Origin: Croceicoccus marinus
GTDB lineage: Bacteria; Pseudomonadota; Alphaproteobacteria; Sphingomonadales; Sphingomonadaceae
Reading direction: 5' to 3'
Length of the DNA stretch: 64,000 nucleotides
Assembly: GCF_001661675.2 (NCBI RefSeq)
Contig: NZ_CP019602.1
Coordinates: 2,195,501 to 2,259,500, forward strand
Shown: positions 62,148-64,000 of the stretch, piece after piece
Numbering within the stretch: the stretch's first letter is position 1
How the letters are laid out: the number at the start of each line of letters is the position of its first letter
Position numbers and translations under genes: made by a program
Notes under the pieces: generated by a model
What the model was told of the DNA's origin: nothing
What the model saw: only the letters and a program-made list of their open reading frames with translations
Databases searched by the model: none

Positions 62148-62945
62148 ATGTCACTTGGGGCCAAGGTTGCCGCCAATCTTCCATATCTGCGGCGCTACGC
62201 GCGCGCATTGTCCGGATCGCAGAGCACGGGTGACGCCTTCGTGCGCGCCACGCTCGAAGCGATCCTCGCCGATCCCGATCTGAAGGAAAGTCTTGCCGAA
62301 GGTGGGCGGGTGCCTCTGTACCGCGCTTTCAGCAAGCTGTGGTCAAGCGCGTTTCTGCAGGTTGCCGATGGCGACGACATGATCGGCGATCACGAGACCG
62401 CCGCGCAGGAACGCCTTGCGGTGATCACGCCGCTCAATCGTCAGGCTCTGCTGCTGACCACGCTCGAGGATTTCTCGATCGCGCAGGCAGCCCAGATCAT
62501 GGATCTGTCCGAAGCCGATGTCGAAAGCCTGGTGCAGGAAGCGGTGAGCGAGATCGATCGCGAATCCTCGACCAACGTGCTCATCATCGAGGATGAGCCG
62601 TTGATCTCGATGCAGCTTGAGGATCTTGTCCGCTCGCTGGGTCACGAGATCTGCGGAACCGCGGCGACGCGCACGCAGGCGCAGGCCGTGATCGCGGAAC
62701 AGATGCCCGGCCTCGTGCTGGCCGATATCCAGCTTGCCGACGGGTCTTCGGGCCTCGACGCGGTGGACGATATCCTGGCCATCGATTCGGTCCCCGTAAT
62801 CTTCATCACCGCCTATCCGGAACGGCTGCTGACCGGCGACCGTCCCGAACCGACCTATCTGGTCACCAAGCCGTTCCAGGAAAGCACGGTACGCGCCGCG
62901 ATCAGCCAGGCGCTGTTCTTCGGATCGAGCCGCCCGCTGCCCTGA
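62148..62945 (+). CDS. phyR: General stress response anti-anti-sigma regulator PhyR
   Basis: 265 residues. The N-terminal sigma-like domain (residues about 8-135, LPYLRRYARALSGSQ, LLLTTLEDFSIAQAAQIM) mimics EcfG. The C-terminal receiver has E148/D149, phosphoacceptor D193 (LADIQLADG), T221 and K241. When phosphorylated, PhyR binds the anti-sigma factor NepR and frees EcfG. An EcfG promoter precedes it and a strong terminator follows. NepR and EcfG genes are not seen within the window. Confidence 0.96.
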   Translation: MSLGAKVAANLPYLRRYARALSGSQSTGDAFVRATLEAILADPDLKESLAEGGRVPLYRAFSKLWSSAFLQVADGDDMIGDHETAAQERLAVITPLNRQALLLTTLEDFSIAQAAQIMDLSEADVESLVQEAVSEIDRESSTNVLIIEDEPLISMQLEDLVRSLGHEICGTAATRTQAQAVIAEQMPGLVLADIQLADGSSGLDAVDDILAIDSVPVIFITAYPERLLTGDRPEPTYLVTKPFQESTVRAAISQALFFGSSRPLP

Positions 62946-62968
62946 TCGCAATCACGGTTCTACGCCCG

Positions 62969-63000
62969 ACGCCCGGAGCCTCACGGCTTCCGGGCGTTTT
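62969..63000 (+). terminator. Rho-independent terminator after phyR
   Basis: CGCCCGGAGCC pairs with GGCTTCCGGGCG (one bulge), loop TCAC, then TTTT at 62997-63000. Confidence 0.85.
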
Positions 63001-63068
63001 GCCATGTGCGGCGATCGCTTTTCAATTGCATCACGGGGCTGCCCGCCATCGGAAGCCGGTACAGGCTA

Positions 63069-64000
63069 TCAGTCTTCCGGCGTATTCCGCGCTCGCTCCA
63101 TTCGCTGCTGCATGCGCTTGGCCCGCAGCATGAATTCGCCGGGCGAGCGTACCGGGATCAGCATGGTGCAGCGCACGCCCGAAGGTTCGAACATCAGTTC
63201 GACCGGATTGCGCAGTTCGTGCGCGACGATCTTCTCGATCAGGTCGGTGCCGAAACCACGCTTGCGTTCCTGCTGGACCTCGGGCCCCCCGCTCTCGCGC
63301 CAGCGGACGCGGACGAGGTCGTCGGACACCAGTTCCCAAAGCACCTCGACCTTCCCCTCGGCAGTCGACAGCGCGCCATATTTCGCCGCGTTCGTCGCCA
63401 GTTCGTGGATGGCCAGGCCCATCGAAAGCGCATCGTTGGGCGCCAGTTCGACATGCGGTCCGTCCATCTCGACCACAGCATCGCGGCCCTGTGCATAGGG
63501 GGCCATCTCGACCTCGATCACCGAGCGGACCGGCGTCGTGCCCCATTCCGACTGCGTCAGCAGATCATGCGTCGCGGACAATGCGCGAATGCGGCCGTCG
63601 AGCGACTCGGCAAAGCTCTCAATGCTGTCGGCCCGTCGCCGCGTAAGCGAGACGATCGACAGCACGTTGGCGAGCGTGTTCTTGACCCGGTGGTTCAGTT
63701 CGCGCGTCAGGGAATTGCGGATCGCCGCCTGCTCCTCGAGCAGTTCGATCACTTGCCGCGCTTCCACAGCCTGCCGCGTCAGCAGCCAGGCGATCGCAAG
63801 CGCCAGCGTGGAACAGACCAGACCGGCGATCAGCGCGATCAGCGACAGCCGGCTCAGCGCCGCGGGCTGAAGCGATTGCAGCACCATGACCCATTCGCGA
63901 TTGGCGATTTCCACTCGCTTCACCACGCTCTCGCCGCCGGGCTCGCCCGTCACGCGCGATGCCATCAGGCGGTCTGGTGCCACGACCTCGTCATAGATCG
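63069..64000 (-). CDS. HWE/HisKA_2 sensor histidine kinase, 5' end cut by the window
   Basis: 310 residues seen; the frame is open to base 64000. An extracytoplasmic part (CHASE-like end, NREWVMVLQS) precedes one membrane helix (LIALIAGLVCSTLALAIAWLL). A HisKA_2 dimerisation box with the phospho-His in ELNHRVKNTLANVLS and an HWE-type ATPase (IHELATNAAKYGALS, KRGFGTDLIEKIV) follow. Kinases of this family (PhyK, PakF) phosphorylate PhyR. It converges on phyR, so it is a good candidate PhyK. Confidence 0.9.
   Translation of the reverse strand, partial: IYDEVVAPDRLMASRVTGEPGGESVVKRVEIANREWVMVLQSLQPAALSRLSLIALIAGLVCSTLALAIAWLLTRQAVEARQVIELLEEQAAIRNSLTRELNHRVKNTLANVLSIVSLTRRRADSIESFAESLDGRIRALSATHDLLTQSEWGTTPVRSVIEVEMAPYAQGRDAVVEMDGPHVELAPNDALSMGLAIHELATNAAKYGALSTAEGKVEVLWELVSDDLVRVRWRESGGPEVQQERKRGFGTDLIEKIVAHELRNPVELMFEPSGVRCTMLIPVRSPGEFMLRAKRMQQRMERARNTPED

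Overview
The window looks like chromosomal DNA of a Sphingomonadales alphaproteobacterium, probably of the Erythrobacter/Altererythrobacter/Croceicoccus type. The grounds are high GC, many overlapping start/stop junctions, recognisable alphaproteobacterial blocks (nagZ-scpA-scpB-tatABC, ispH-thrB-rnhA, phaC plus phasin, lptFG, PhyR) and the general character of the proteins. The genus is inference; no rRNA is present.

Region 1 (1-34.5 kb) is ordinary core chromosome. In order it holds: the end of a fasciclin protein; TamB and TamA homologues; the N-degron transferase Bpt; threonine deaminase; an amidohydrolase; the argS-SPOR-nagZ-scpA-scpB-tatA-tatB-tatC gene string; a lipoprotein; ispH-thrB-rnhA; an M20 peptidase with odd metal ligands; UDP-glucose dehydrogenase; modABC; a flavin reductase; an SDR; a DbpA-like DEAD-box helicase; an orphan DNA methyltransferase; a patatin; and an LD-carboxypeptidase.

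Region 2 (about 34.6-49.5 kb) is accessory DNA. A 53-bp perfect direct repeat (35590-35642 and 49408-49460), the second copy being the 3' half of tRNA-Thr(CGT), bounds a 13.9-kb genomic island. Inside are IS21 and IS66 remnants, a response-regulator/small-protein pair, a large serine recombinase, a tyrosine integrase, an AAA ATPase of RepA/DnaB type, many small secreted, membrane or hypothetical genes, and a type II restriction-modification pair next to the tRNA. A degenerate third att-like copy at 34591 and a second copy of the response-regulator pair just outside the repeat suggest stepwise accretion of elements at one tRNA gene. The two response-regulator copies differ almost only at synonymous sites, so both appear to be kept by selection.

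Region 3 (49.5-64 kb) returns to core chromosome: tRNA-Cys, an AlaC-type aminotransferase, PHA synthase and its phasin with a palindromic candidate operator, ClpS, LptF/LptG, a small lipoprotein, a fatty-acid hydroxylase, an acetyltransferase-like protein, a response regulator, an Fnr-like regulator with a possible Fe-S cysteine set, and PhyR behind an EcfG-type promoter, facing an HWE/HisKA_2 sensor kinase cut by the window end.

Start sites were chosen from family alignment recalled from memory, ribosome-binding sites and overlap with the upstream stop; several (tamA, the island methyltransferase, clpS, lptF, lptG) remain ambiguous. No database search was possible.
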